A stretch of 64,000 nt of DNA from contig CAYTXG010000010.1 in the NCBI GenBank assembly GCA_964441025.1, positions 1-64,000 on the forward strand, given 5' to 3'. Shown piece after piece: positions 18,154-27,696 of this stretch. The notes under the pieces are model-generated. The model worked only from the letters and a program-made list of their open reading frames with translations, was not told the DNA's origin and did no database searches. Numbering within the stretch: the stretch's first letter is position 1; each line of letters begins with the position of its first letter. Source of the DNA: JAAZIN01 sp964441025 (lineage in GTDB: Bacteria; Bacillota; Dethiobacteria; DTU022). Both the position numbers and the translations under genes were made by a program.

Positions 18154-19467
18154 ATGACAATGAAGCGTATAGTTTTGATCTTACTCACCTGTTTATTCCT
18201 TGTTTTTGTTTCCGGATGCGATTCTCTTTTCCATGCTGAGCCGGGGGACAAAGAGGGCCAGATCTATTCTGGTATCATCGAGGTGATCTATCCCCGGGCT
18301 TATGAGCTTGAAGACCGCGATGCGCAGTGGAAAGTTTTCGAGCAGAACCCCGTTGACGACCTCTTTATGGCTGCGCTCAGCGATTTTTCCTATAAAACAG
18401 GCGCCGCCATCCTCCGGGACGCCGGGGAAAACATGAATTACTCACCTCTTTCGCTCTATTATGCCCTGGCCCTGGCGGCCTCGGGGGCAAGGGGCGAGAC
18501 GGAAGCAGAGCTGCTGGCCCTGCTGGGCGTGCCTGACAGCCGCTTTCTTTCTACACAGTGCGGGAATCTCTACCGGATGCTGTACCGGGACAACGAAATC
18601 GGCAAGCTCAAGATCGCCAACTCCCTCTGGATGGACGACGACATGAACGGAGATCCCGTTGTCTTCAAGGAAGATTATGTTAAAGATTCGGCAGAGAATT
18701 TCTATGCCAGTTCACACAGCGTCGATTTTGCCGATGCCAAAGCGGGCCAGGCAATGGCTGATTGGATCGCGGCTCACACCAATGGCACGCTGTCTCCGGA
18801 GATTGAAACAGATCCCGATCAGATACTCTCCATCCTGAATACGGTCTATTTTTACGATCAGTGGATTGACCGTTTCGATGAGAGCAAAACCGCTGCAGAT
18901 CTGTTTCATCTTGCGAATGGCAGAGATGTAACCTGTGATTTTATGAACCAAACCTTTCTCTCGGCAAGTTTTGCAAAGGGGGAGCTCTATACCAGTGCGG
19001 CACTGGAGCTAAAAAATGGAGGCCGGATGATATTCGTGCTGCCCGACGAAAATGTCTCACCCTCTGAACTGCTCGGCTCTCCCGGGCAGATGCGGACACT
19101 ATTTGAGGGCGGGGAGCCCAGTTACGGTGAGATAGTCTGGAAAATACCCAAATTCGGTTTTGGATCAAAGCTTGAACTGGTTGATCTGTTAAAAGAGCTG
19201 GGCATTAGCGCCGCTTTTGCCGGTGATGCCGATTTTTCGGGCATTACCGATCACATCGCTTTTATTTCTGATGTGCACCAGGAAACGCATATTGCCGTCG
19301 ATGAAAAAGGCGTGGAAGCCTCGGCTTTTACCCAGATAGACTTTTGCGGCGCAGCGCCGCCTGAAAGCCGCGCTGAAATGATTCTCGACCGCCCCTTTCT
19401 TTACGCCATTACGGCGCCGGAGGGCAGCCTGCTCTTTGTGGGCCTGTGCGAGAATCCTACCGAATGA
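18154..19467 (+). CDS. Serpin family protein, predicted lipoprotein
   Basis: 437 residues from the ATG at 18154, preceded by AAGGGAG; the open frame extends upstream but without a plausible start signal. The N-terminus is a lipoprotein signal ending in VSGC. The serpin fold is recognised by NYSPLSLYYALALAASGARGET near the start, NTVYFYDQWIDRFD in the middle, the hinge HIAVDEKGVEASAFT and the C-terminal DRPFLYAI...LLFVGLCENP. The hinge keeps small residues, compatible with an inhibitory serpin trapping serine or cysteine proteases outside the cell. The reactive loop is short and includes a Cys. No obvious operon partner. Confidence 0.9.
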   Translation: MTMKRIVLILLTCLFLVFVSGCDSLFHAEPGDKEGQIYSGIIEVIYPRAYELEDRDAQWKVFEQNPVDDLFMAALSDFSYKTGAAILRDAGENMNYSPLSLYYALALAASGARGETEAELLALLGVPDSRFLSTQCGNLYRMLYRDNEIGKLKIANSLWMDDDMNGDPVVFKEDYVKDSAENFYASSHSVDFADAKAGQAMADWIAAHTNGTLSPEIETDPDQILSILNTVYFYDQWIDRFDESKTAADLFHLANGRDVTCDFMNQTFLSASFAKGELYTSAALELKNGGRMIFVLPDENVSPSELLGSPGQMRTLFEGGEPSYGEIVWKIPKFGFGSKLELVDLLKELGISAAFAGDADFSGITDHIAFISDVHQETHIAVDEKGVEASAFTQIDFCGAAPPESRAEMILDRPFLYAITAPEGSLLFVGLCENPTE

Positions 19468-19709
19468 CCAGGGCGCAGACAAGGGCGATGATAGTGAGCA
19501 GCCCCGGCAGCCAGGCCAGGTATGTCTCCATGCTGATCACACTCTCCACATAACAGCTGTCCCGGAAAAGAATAAAGGGCAGCGACAGGATGAACAAGGC
19601 AATATTGATCATGAAAACAGCGAAGGCATAGCGGTTGATCGGTGAAAAGAATAACCCATCCGGCCAGGGCCGGCGCCGCAATGAAACCGCCCATTGTCTT
19701 CTTCTCCAT
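19457..19709 (-). pseudogene. Small membrane protein gene, apparently frameshifted
   Basis: Reading from the ATG at 19709 gives MEKKTMGGFIAAPALAGWVILF, then the frame changes. The next frame continues SPINRYAFAVFMINIALF and a second hydrophobic segment to 19457. Dropping one T from the TTTT run near 19650 would join them into about 83 residues with three membrane segments. The ribosome site is weak, and the 3' end overlaps the serpin gene by 11 bp. It could be a decayed gene, a sequencing error or chance. Confidence 0.3.
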
Positions 19710-19756
19710 GCAACCTACGATCCGGCGATTACCTCTACGAATTGTAGAAAACGTGA

Positions 19757-19791
19757 TAAGGTGACAGGAGAACCGTCCCCGTGTCACCTTA
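19757..19791. repeat. Palindromic repeat with related core and different arms
   Basis: Arms TAAGGTGACA and TGTCACCTTA (10 bp, perfect) enclose GGAGAACCGTCCCCG. Read from the other strand the core is GGGGACGG, the same as in the TGAGTCA family. This suggests a sister REP family. The rest of 19710-19864 shows nothing else. Confidence 0.7.
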
Positions 19792-19864
19792 AAAAATGTT
19801 TTCAACAAGGAAACTGCTGTCCATTGTTGAAAGAGGGGATGTAATGTAAAAGTGAGGTGGTCCC

Positions 19865-20263
19865 GTGCTCAAGGAGTTCAAGGAGTTTGCCATGAAAGGA
19901 AACGTGATGGACCTGGCCATTGCCGTCATCGTTGGCGGGGCCTTCGGTAAAATTGTGACCTCGCTGGTCAATGATATCCTTATGCCGGTCCTGGGGATCA
20001 TTCTGGGCAGGATCAACTTTGCCGATTTGAAGTTTGTGATTGCCCCGGCAAGCGGCGATGTGGTCGAGGCCGCTTTCAGGTACGGCGCCTTTATCCAATC
20101 CGTTATTGATTTCCTGATCATCAGTTTCTGCATCTTCATATTTGTCAAGCTAATCTCTTCATTCAAGAAGAAGGAACCGGCTAAGGATGACCCCGCTCCC
20201 GCGGAGCCCAGCAAAGAGGAACTGCTGCTTGCCGAGATCAGGGACCTGCTCAAAAAAGGATGA
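19865..20263 (+). CDS. mscL: Large-conductance mechanosensitive channel MscL
   Basis: 132 residues from a GTG with GAGGTGG upstream. The N-terminal FKEFAMKGNVMDLAIAVIVGGAFGKIVTSLVNDILMP is the canonical MscL pore helix (TM1). A second membrane helix SVIDFLIISFCIFIFVK and a charged C-terminal helix EELLLAEIRDLL follow. It forms a homopentamer that opens at high membrane tension to release solutes during osmotic downshock. Single-gene transcript by context. Confidence 0.96.
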   Translation: MLKEFKEFAMKGNVMDLAIAVIVGGAFGKIVTSLVNDILMPVLGIILGRINFADLKFVIAPASGDVVEAAFRYGAFIQSVIDFLIISFCIFIFVKLISSFKKKEPAKDDPAPAEPSKEELLLAEIRDLLKKG

Positions 20264-20506
20264 AAAATTTTTTCCTCATGGGACAGTCCCTGCAACCCTG
20301 CCCTTTTGCCTTTTACCGGCTGAAAAGGCGCAGTGCAGGCGGAGCGGCATTGAGAAAATAAGCCAGCCAGTGGTAAAGGAAGAAATATCTTTACCGAGAA
20401 TACTAAATATAAACCATGAGCGGTTATGTAATAAATGGAATTACAGGCTGCCGGCGCACCCGGTTTTAATTTGTCTTGCTACCATGCTGCGGGGAGTGGA
20501 TCACCA

Positions 20507-22720
20507 ATGGAAATTAGTGAAAATGCCAGGATAACCTATGAGAAAAGGTATTTGAAAAAGGACCTTCAGGGCAACCCCCTGGAGACACCCGAAGATCTGC
20601 TTAGAAGGGTAGCCAAAAATATGGCTGCGATAGAGCGGGAGTACGGCAAGGACGAGGCTGAAATCAAAAAAATCGAGGAGGATTTTTTTGAAGCCATGGC
20701 CGGCGCCTATTTCCTGCCCAATTCACCCACCTTGATGAATGCAGGCCGCGATCTGCAGCAGCTCAGCGCCTGTTTTGTTCTGCCCGTAGAGGATAGCATG
20801 GAGGGGATTTTCACCTCGCTTAAGCATATGGCCCTGGTGCAGAAAACGGGGGGCGGCACCGGTTTTGCCTTTGACCGGCTGCGCCCCGCCGGAGATCGGG
20901 TCCAGACAACCAATGGGGTGGCCAGCGGCCCCATCTCTTTTCTGAAGATTTTTGATGCAGCCACCGAGGCTGTAAAACAAGGCGGTACACGTCGCGGGGC
21001 CAACATGGGCTCGCTGCGCTTCGACCATCCCGACATCCTGGAATTTATCTGCTGCAAGGAAAAAGAGGGTGAGATCAGCAACTTCAATCTCTCTGTCACC
21101 GTCTCTGATGATTTCATGCGCAAAGCAACGGGGGAGGATCCCGATCCCTATTACCCCCTGCTCAACCCCCGCACCGGTGAACCCTATGCCGATCCCGAAA
21201 CGGGAAAGGCCGTGCAGCTGCACGCTGGCGAGGTCTTTGACCTCATCGTGGAAAAGGCCTGGGCCAAGGGCGATCCCGGCATTATCTTTATCGAGCAGAT
21301 GAACCGCTTCAACCCCACCCCGCACATCGGAAACTACGAGACGACCAATCCTTGCGGAGAGCAGCCGCTGCTTCCCTACGAAGCCTGCTGTCTGGCCTCG
21401 CTGAACCTGGGCAAATTCGTGACCGGTGACGGTGAGGTGGATTGGGAGCAGCTGCGCCGGGTGATCCGGACCGCCGTCCGCTTTCTCGACAACACCATAG
21501 ACAGCAGCAATTATGTTGTCGAGGAGATTGACAGGATGCACAAGGGCAACCGGAAGATCGGCCTGGGGGTGATGGGCTGGCACGATCTGCTGGTCCGTTT
21601 GGGCATCCCCTATGACAGCGAAGCGGCCCTGGAGAGGGCGGAGCAGGTGATGCGCTTCATCAACGAAGAGGCCAGGGATTGCTCCGTTGATCTGGCCTCG
21701 GAGCGCGGTGTATTCCCCAATTTTGAGGGAAGCATCTACGATACTGGAAAACCGGAGGAAAGGGTCCGCAATGCCACCCGCACCACCATCGCTCCCACCG
21801 GGACTATCTCCATTTTGGCCGGAGCCAGCAGCGGCATTGAGCCTTATTTCAGCATTGCCTTTTTGCGCAAGAACATCCTGGGCGGCGTGGATTTGCCCGA
21901 GGTGAACCCCCTTTTCCTGGAACTGGCCTCGCGCGGCGGTTTTTACTCCGAAGAGCTGATCCGTGATATTGCACGAACGGGGTATATTCCTGAAGATGAA
22001 GCGGCGGTGCCGGCCGCCATAAAAGAACTCTTTAAAACAGCCATGGAGATCGATCCGGAGTGGCACATCCGCCACCAGGCCCTCTTTCAAAAATACACGG
22101 ACAATGCCGTCAGCAAAACCATAAATCTCAGCCGTGAAGCCACGGTGGATGATATAAAGAGCGCCTATGTTTTTGCCTGGGAAAGCGGCTGCAAAGGTAT
22201 CACCGTGTACCGTGACGGTTCCAGGGAACAGCAGGTTTTGAATGTTGGCGTCGGCGTTGAAGAGAGCCTCAGGCCGAGCAGCCGTCCCGCAACTCTGACT
22301 GGACGGACAACCTGCATCAAAACAGCACTGGGCAATCTCTTCGTGACGGTTAATACCGCCGGGGGAAAGCCCTTCGAACTCTTCGCCCAGATCGGCAAGG
22401 CCGGCAGCGATGTGGTCGCCTTTACCGAGGCCATTGCCAGGCTGATCTCGCTGGCCCTGCGCTGCGGTGTTGGTGTGGAGGAGATCATCGCCCAACTTGA
22501 GGGGATTGGCGGCTACCGCTCGGTGGGTTTCGGCCCCAACCGGATCATGAGCGTTCCGGATGCTATCGGGCGAGCCCTGGCCCGGCTGCTCCAGGCGCGG
22601 CCCGGCGAAAACGGCAGCCGCTGCGATTCGCGGGAAATCTGCCCGGACTGCGGCAGTGCAGCCATGACCAGGGTGGAAGGCTGCGCCAAGTGCGAGGCCT
22701 GCGGCTACAGCGAGTGCTGA
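20507..22720 (+). CDS. nrdJ: Adenosylcobalamin-dependent (class II) ribonucleotide reductase
   Basis: 737 residues from the ATG at 20507 (GGGGAG upstream); an upstream in-frame ATG at 20435 is less likely. The radical-enzyme core is seen in LPNSPTLMNAG, the substrate-site cysteines in SACFVLP and NPCGEQPLLPYEACCLASLNL, and the strand CKGITVYRDGSREQQVL. A C-terminal Cys-rich zinc-like tail (CPDCGSA...CAKCEACGYSEC) is the redox-active end. It makes deoxyribonucleotides independent of oxygen using B12. I see no clear cobalamin riboswitch or NrdR box in the 240 bp upstream. Confidence 0.95.
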   Translation: MEISENARITYEKRYLKKDLQGNPLETPEDLLRRVAKNMAAIEREYGKDEAEIKKIEEDFFEAMAGAYFLPNSPTLMNAGRDLQQLSACFVLPVEDSMEGIFTSLKHMALVQKTGGGTGFAFDRLRPAGDRVQTTNGVASGPISFLKIFDAATEAVKQGGTRRGANMGSLRFDHPDILEFICCKEKEGEISNFNLSVTVSDDFMRKATGEDPDPYYPLLNPRTGEPYADPETGKAVQLHAGEVFDLIVEKAWAKGDPGIIFIEQMNRFNPTPHIGNYETTNPCGEQPLLPYEACCLASLNLGKFVTGDGEVDWEQLRRVIRTAVRFLDNTIDSSNYVVEEIDRMHKGNRKIGLGVMGWHDLLVRLGIPYDSEAALERAEQVMRFINEEARDCSVDLASERGVFPNFEGSIYDTGKPEERVRNATRTTIAPTGTISILAGASSGIEPYFSIAFLRKNILGGVDLPEVNPLFLELASRGGFYSEELIRDIARTGYIPEDEAAVPAAIKELFKTAMEIDPEWHIRHQALFQKYTDNAVSKTINLSREATVDDIKSAYVFAWESGCKGITVYRDGSREQQVLNVGVGVEESLRPSSRPATLTGRTTCIKTALGNLFVTVNTAGGKPFELFAQIGKAGSDVVAFTEAIARLISLALRCGVGVEEIIAQLEGIGGYRSVGFGPNRIMSVPDAIGRALARLLQARPGENGSRCDSREICPDCGSAAMTRVEGCAKCEACGYSEC

Positions 22721-23127
22721 GCCCGGAAGCTGTCTCCACTCTTCAGGGCTGCATGAATACAAACGGGTGTCATTCTGAGCGCAGCGAAGAATCTCCTTAA
22801 TAAGCATAAGCAGTTCTTCCGCTTCCTGTATTGCAGCACGGGCGCTAAGATGCTGTGAAATTACTCCGCCGCGCGCAACAATTTCTGAAGAAAGCTATCT
22901 TTTCACAGGCTGCCCCCGGTCTTTTTTTTTGCTTCAAAGTGGGACAAGAAGGAGAGTCCCCCTTGCCCTACCTGGCAAAAAATAGGACCATTTAAAAAAA
23001 GAAATGGGGCTATTCCCATTTTAATGATTTTGTGATAGTATTAGCCTTTGGATTGATCTGTTAAAAAGAAGACAAGTGGTTAAAGTCTAATTTTACCACG
23101 TAGAGCACAATAACATACTATCAGGAA
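22721..23127. other. Intergenic region between nrdJ and the surface protein
   Basis: About 400 bp without a supported gene. It holds a dispersed-repeat fragment at 22768-22794 and becomes AT-rich after about 22980, probably containing the surface-protein promoter, which I cannot place exactly. Confidence 0.5.
22768..22794. repeat. Dispersed repeat fragment (TGTCATTCTGAGC type)
   Basis: TGTCATTCTGAGCGCAGCG followed by AAGAATCT matches a short sequence that recurs between genes in many environmental bacterial genomes. It is identified from memory of that motif, and only one copy is seen in this window. Confidence 0.5.
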
Positions 23128-26100
23128 ATGAGGGCACGGGTAGTGAAAAAAAAGAATAGACGATTGCTCTTGAATCTGGCGATGGTGTTGATGATGTTGG
23201 TAAATCTCTTTCCCTTAGGACTGGTCCATGCCGGTGGAACAGGGACTGACAAAACCTCTGTGCTCACCGACATTGTGACAGCTGTCAGCCAGGGGGGAGC
23301 GGCCATTGCCCCGGGCGGCACATTGACAAGCACAGAGCCGATCACAGTAGAGATTTCGTTTGGGGTGCCTGTTGAAGGCGACGAGCCTACCCCCGCAAAT
23401 CCCGTCCGAAAAGGAGATACTGCAACTTTTCAGCTAAGCAACGCCTTCAGCCTGGCTTCGGGTTATGTGATAGATTTGAAAGCGAGTGACGGCACCCCTG
23501 TCGGGCATGTTGCCATAGAAAAAGATCCCGCAACGGAAATGGTCTATGCTCACGTAACTTTTGACGGTGCAGATGAGGTCTTTGATGGAACATTCAATAC
23601 TGTGAGTTGCGGGTTTATGGCTGAATTTGAATATGACGGCAGCGGCGAAGCGGGCCATCCCGGTGATCACGAGGTGATCATCCTCGAAAAAACATATATC
23701 GTGAATGTGCCCCCCGCTGAGATCATGTACGAGGTAACCAAATCAGGGGTAGCCAACGTGGCGGAGAAATACATCGAGTGGACTGTGAGGATTATTGCTA
23801 CCCAGGATGATGAGCCGGTAGATCTGGCCGGCTACATATTCTCCGACGATCTGTCAGCTGTTGGGTCTTATGTGGACGGCTCCTTTACAGTCGGTGGGAC
23901 AGCCGATACCCCGACTAAGGATGACAGCAAGATCAGTTATGTTTTTCCTGACAACTCCACCAGTCCCCAGACAATTACCTTTAAAACTGAGATATCAGAC
24001 GATGCTTACTATGCTGCTTCGCAGCAAAACGTGACCAATACAGCGCAGCTTCTGGACAGCGAAGAAGAACTAATTGAAGAGGGCGGAATCACGGTAAGAT
24101 TCACGCCCCAATGGATCGAGAAAACCGGCGAACTCATTGGAGAGTACATCAACGGAGTTTATAATTCGACTGACCGAACCATCACCTGGACCGTTATCGC
24201 CAACCAGATGGAGGCGGCTCTGCAAAATGTGGTGATCACCGATGTTATGCCCGTGGGGCTGGAGTTCGGTTCGGCCTACTGGGAAAAGTGGGACAGTAAC
24301 GAGGAAAAATGGATCGAAAAAAAAGAGTTCACCGAATATCCCACGGGGGGAAAATATGAGCTCGGCGATATTGATACCCGGGTCCGGCTGACCATTGTGA
24401 CAGGTGTGCCCGATGAGGATTACACTGCAGGCATCACAACGTACAGCAATTCGGCAAGCATCAGCTGGGACGGGCTGCCGGGAACGGCGCCGGGGGACAG
24501 CGAAGGTATCGGGGTGGGTTATGTTCCCATTACGAAGTCGGGCAAAGTGGAGGATACCGCCAAAGGGATCATCACCTGGACAGTGACTGTTAAGCCCAGG
24601 GGGCAGATCATCCCTGACCTGAAGGTCTATGATCTTCTTGTTTACGGCAGCAGCACAAGCGGGTTCAGTCTTTCAGGCTCCACGGGATTCCCTGGGGGCC
24701 TTGATCCACAGATGTTAACCCCCCGCTATGACCAAAAATATATCGACGAAACGTTTATCGGTACAGATCTCACCCTGAAGATTCACCCGATTACCCAGGG
24801 CGGGGAGCGGGTGGCCGATCTGCTGGAGATCACCGGGTTTGGCAATAATGAGGCATCTTTTACCTTCCAGAGCCGGATCACCAACCCCGGTATCTTTGCC
24901 GGAAACAAGAGCTCCACCCTGAGAAATACTGCTGTGCTCTTCAGCGGCAGCACCAGGCTGAACACGGCTTCAGGGTCGGTTACTTTTACCAGCAATACTT
25001 TGGCCAAAGAGATGCTGAAGCGCGGTCATCTGGATGATCCCTCATCGGGAGTAAATGATTACACCACCAGCGCCGGGGAGGGCTTCGATTATAAGGATAA
25101 ATCGGTGATCTTCCGTCTGAGCATCAACGCCGACGGCATCGACTTTACCGGGATGGAAGATGCTGCAGGAAATATACTGGGCAAAGCTACAGTAACTGAC
25201 ACCCTGCCCGCGGATTGGGAATTCGTAAATATTGCTGACGGGTCAAAGTACCTCATCTTTGCAGGTGAAAAATCGGGCAGTACGGTTAAAGCAACAGGTG
25301 CTCCCCTGGTTCCTGATAGTTCCGTAGGATTTAATGCAATATTCGGGGAAAGCGTATCCGGGCAGGCTACCGCCACCTTTACTTTTGAAAAGCTGGATCA
25401 GCCCTATGTGATCCTGGTCAAGGCAAAACCCAGCGACACCATCCTGGCCGAATATTTCAGCAAAAATGCAACGTGGAACGGGAGGAATACCCTCTCTTTG
25501 AAAGCAGAAAACTGGACGCCCGGGGTCTCCGTTTACCGCGATGTGACCATTGTCAGCAAATACCTGGATAAAACCCTGGCTTTTCCCGAGGCTGGTGTGC
25601 TCAAGTGGATCCTGGAATATCATCCCTATGATCTGCCCGGGGGAGGGACAAAGCTTTTCGATGAGCTTCCCGAAGGGGTGGAGCTGCGCACCGATTCCGG
25701 CGGAACATTGCTGCTCGATGGGAATATCACCGCCCATGAGCTGATCCTGCAGAGTGACGGCAGCTATAGCGAAGGGGATGAAGTCACCCTGATCATAGGT
25801 GAAAATATAACTTACGACAACGCCAAAAGAGAGCTCACCTTTTATATCCCTGATCAGAGCAAAGCTTATCGCTTTACCTATCTCACCGATATTACGGGAG
25901 AACCGGGAGAAATCACCAACAAAGTAGTGCTATGGGGCGAAACGGACGAACAGGGGAATACGGATAAAAACTACACGATCACGCAAAATGACGGCTGGGC
26001 CGCCATGGAGCGGAACGGCTGGATCGAGATCAAGAAAGTGGATGGAAGCACCGGTGAGTTTCTCGAGAAAGCAGAATTTACACTTTATACTTCCGACGGC

Positions 26101-27471
26101 GAGACCGTCCTTCGCAAGGGCTTTACCGGCGCCGACGGCACCCTCAAGTTCAAGGTTATACCCGACGGCGAATATATTTTGCGTGAAACGTCGCCTCCCG
26201 ATGGCTACACTGCCGAAGATCGGGAGCACAGGCTCTCCGTTAAAACGTCGGAAGGGGTTGTTTTTGCTTCCATTGACGGCAGGGGCGGAGCAGATGCCAA
26301 CAAGATCACCATAAAGAATTACCGGGAGGGTACTGCCGGAAACCTGACCATAACCAAAGTGACAGCCGGCAACGGCGCAGATATGACCGGGGGATTCGAC
26401 TTTACGGTGACTTTTAAAGGCACAATGGATAGCTACGACTATTTTGGCTCCGGTGGTGTCCCCGATGGTACCATTTCGAGCGGGGGTACCGTCACCCTGG
26501 CCCACGGCCAGAGCATCACCATCACCGGCCTGCCGAAAGGGACGGAGTACACCGTAAGTGAAGGGGATTACCGGTGGGAGGGCTATGTCACGGCAACAGA
26601 TGGCGGTGAAACCGGGGCCATCATTGCTGATGAAACAGCGGAAGTCACCTTTACCAACACCCGCAATGTGGGCAGTCTGACCATCAGCAAGGCCGTGGCC
26701 GGCAACGGCGCCGATAAAATGAAGGGGTTTGAATTCACAGTAACTTTTGATCCCCCTGAAGAAATGCCTGATAGCTATCCCTGCAGTGGAGCAGGTATTC
26801 CCGCAGGGGCTGTTATTACCAGCGGCGACATCATTACCCTGGCTCACGGTCAGAGCATCACCATCACGGAGATTCCCGAGGGGACAAAGTACCGCGTAAC
26901 AGAGGTGGATTACTCTGATGAAGGCTATATTACCGCCGTTGCGGGCGCAAGCGGGGTGATCACTGTTGGCGATGATGATGAACCTCCTGAATACTTTGCT
27001 GAATTTACCAATACAAGAAATGTGGGGCCCCTGGTTATCAGAAAAACAGTGGCCGGAGCCCTGGGAGATAAAGAGCGGCCCTTTACCTTTATTGTTTATT
27101 TCGAGGCAAGCGGCGGGTACCGCTACTGGGGCAGCAAGACCGGGACTATCGAAAGCGGCCAGGCCGTCACCCTGAAACACGGTGAATATATCGTTATTGA
27201 AGGACTTCTCGCCGGCACCTCCTACCGGGTTACCGAGGTGGAGGCCAATCGTGAGGGCTACTGCACGACCTGTTCCGGAATAGTGGGCGAGATCACCACC
27301 TCCGGCAGGACGGCGGATTTTGTTAATACCAAAGTAGATCTCCCCCGCACCGGGGCGAATGGCCTGAACACCACCTGGGGGATGCTGCTGCTGGGCGCAC
27401 TCCTCGTGCTCTTTACCGCAGGCGGGCCATATTTGCTTTTCCGCTACAGGAGAGGCCTGCGCAGTAACTGA
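23128..27471 (+). CDS. LPxTG-anchored multidomain surface protein (Cna/SpaA-type)
   Basis: 1447 residues. The start is the ATG at 23128; a GTG at 23143 with GAGGG upstream is an alternative. A signal peptide ends near residue 35. Residues about 45-330 resemble a Cna-type adhesin head. About 330-950 are DUF11-like beta domains (e.g. ITKSGKVEDTAKGIITWTVTVKPRG). A SpaA/Cna_B domain (about 964-1068; IEIKKVDGSTGEFLEKAEFTLY, LRETSPPDGY) probably forms a Lys-Asn isopeptide bond. Three repeats of about 110 residues begin near 1071, 1181 and 1299. The C-terminus has LPRTG, a hydrophobic helix and basic tail for sortase anchoring. No sortase gene is in the window. Likely an adhesin or pilin-like stalk. 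Confidence 0.88.
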   Translation: MRARVVKKKNRRLLLNLAMVLMMLVNLFPLGLVHAGGTGTDKTSVLTDIVTAVSQGGAAIAPGGTLTSTEPITVEISFGVPVEGDEPTPANPVRKGDTATFQLSNAFSLASGYVIDLKASDGTPVGHVAIEKDPATEMVYAHVTFDGADEVFDGTFNTVSCGFMAEFEYDGSGEAGHPGDHEVIILEKTYIVNVPPAEIMYEVTKSGVANVAEKYIEWTVRIIATQDDEPVDLAGYIFSDDLSAVGSYVDGSFTVGGTADTPTKDDSKISYVFPDNSTSPQTITFKTEISDDAYYAASQQNVTNTAQLLDSEEELIEEGGITVRFTPQWIEKTGELIGEYINGVYNSTDRTITWTVIANQMEAALQNVVITDVMPVGLEFGSAYWEKWDSNEEKWIEKKEFTEYPTGGKYELGDIDTRVRLTIVTGVPDEDYTAGITTYSNSASISWDGLPGTAPGDSEGIGVGYVPITKSGKVEDTAKGIITWTVTVKPRGQIIPDLKVYDLLVYGSSTSGFSLSGSTGFPGGLDPQMLTPRYDQKYIDETFIGTDLTLKIHPITQGGERVADLLEITGFGNNEASFTFQSRITNPGIFAGNKSSTLRNTAVLFSGSTRLNTASGSVTFTSNTLAKEMLKRGHLDDPSSGVNDYTTSAGEGFDYKDKSVIFRLSINADGIDFTGMEDAAGNILGKATVTDTLPADWEFVNIADGSKYLIFAGEKSGSTVKATGAPLVPDSSVGFNAIFGESVSGQATATFTFEKLDQPYVILVKAKPSDTILAEYFSKNATWNGRNTLSLKAENWTPGVSVYRDVTIVSKYLDKTLAFPEAGVLKWILEYHPYDLPGGGTKLFDELPEGVELRTDSGGTLLLDGNITAHELILQSDGSYSEGDEVTLIIGENITYDNAKRELTFYIPDQSKAYRFTYLTDITGEPGEITNKVVLWGETDEQGNTDKNYTITQNDGWAAMERNGWIEIKKVDGSTGEFLEKAEFTLYTSDGETVLRKGFTGADGTLKFKVIPDGEYILRETSPPDGYTAEDREHRLSVKTSEGVVFASIDGRGGADANKITIKNYREGTAGNLTITKVTAGNGADMTGGFDFTVTFKGTMDSYDYFGSGGVPDGTISSGGTVTLAHGQSITITGLPKGTEYTVSEGDYRWEGYVTATDGGETGAIIADETAEVTFTNTRNVGSLTISKAVAGNGADKMKGFEFTVTFDPPEEMPDSYPCSGAGIPAGAVITSGDIITLAHGQSITITEIPEGTKYRVTEVDYSDEGYITAVAGASGVITVGDDDEPPEYFAEFTNTRNVGPLVIRKTVAGALGDKERPFTFIVYFEASGGYRYWGSKTGTIESGQAVTLKHGEYIVIEGLLAGTSYRVTEVEANREGYCTTCSGIVGEITTSGRTADFVNTKVDLPRTGANGLNTTWGMLLLGALLVLFTAGGPYLLFRYRRGLRSN

Positions 27472-27498
27472 TTTAAATTGATTTTATGAATAACTAAA

Positions 27499-27526
27499 GC
27501 GGGGCTGCCCTTAAAGGCGGCCCCGC
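27499..27526 (+). terminator. Strong hairpin after the surface-protein gene
   Basis: GCGGGGC (27499-27505) pairs with GCCCCGC (27520-27526), extended inward by TGCC/GGCG to about 11 bp with loop CTTAAA. The following CGTCATTT is only weakly T-rich, so termination is probable but not certain. Confidence 0.6.
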
Positions 27527-27557
27527 CGTCATTTACAGCAGTTTTAGCTCACAGCGG

Positions 27558-27586
27558 TGAGTCAAAGTCACCGTCCCCTTGACTCA
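27558..27586. repeat. 29-bp REP-like repeat, copy 7 (inverted)
   Basis: Identical to copy 4: TGAGTCA ... CACCGTCCCCT ... TGACTCA. It is intergenic, after the surface-protein terminator, and does not touch a stop codon. Confidence 0.92.
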
Positions 27587-27613
27587 AAATTGTATGTGCA
27601 CATTAGCTTGCAC

Positions 27614-27642
27614 TTGTAAGAGGTTTCGATATCAGTTATAGT
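27614..27642 (+). promoter_or_regulatory. Candidate promoter for the acyl-CoA synthetase gene
   Basis: TTGTAA and TATAGT with a 17-bp spacer in an AT-rich stretch, about 55 bp before the ATG at 27697. Confidence 0.4.
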
Positions 27643-27696
27643 TTAATAATAGTCATCTATATTACTATTTTAAATTTATATTTTGGAGGTGTTTTT

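Noticed and set aside
20723..22807. 694-residue open frame on the minus strand across nrdJ
   Set aside because: It is a shadow of the GC-rich nrdJ codons, with no ribosome site and no recognisable domain.
25930..27180. 416-residue minus-strand frame across the surface-protein repeats
   Set aside because: Antisense to a well-supported gene; its repetitive look mirrors the repeats on the other strand.
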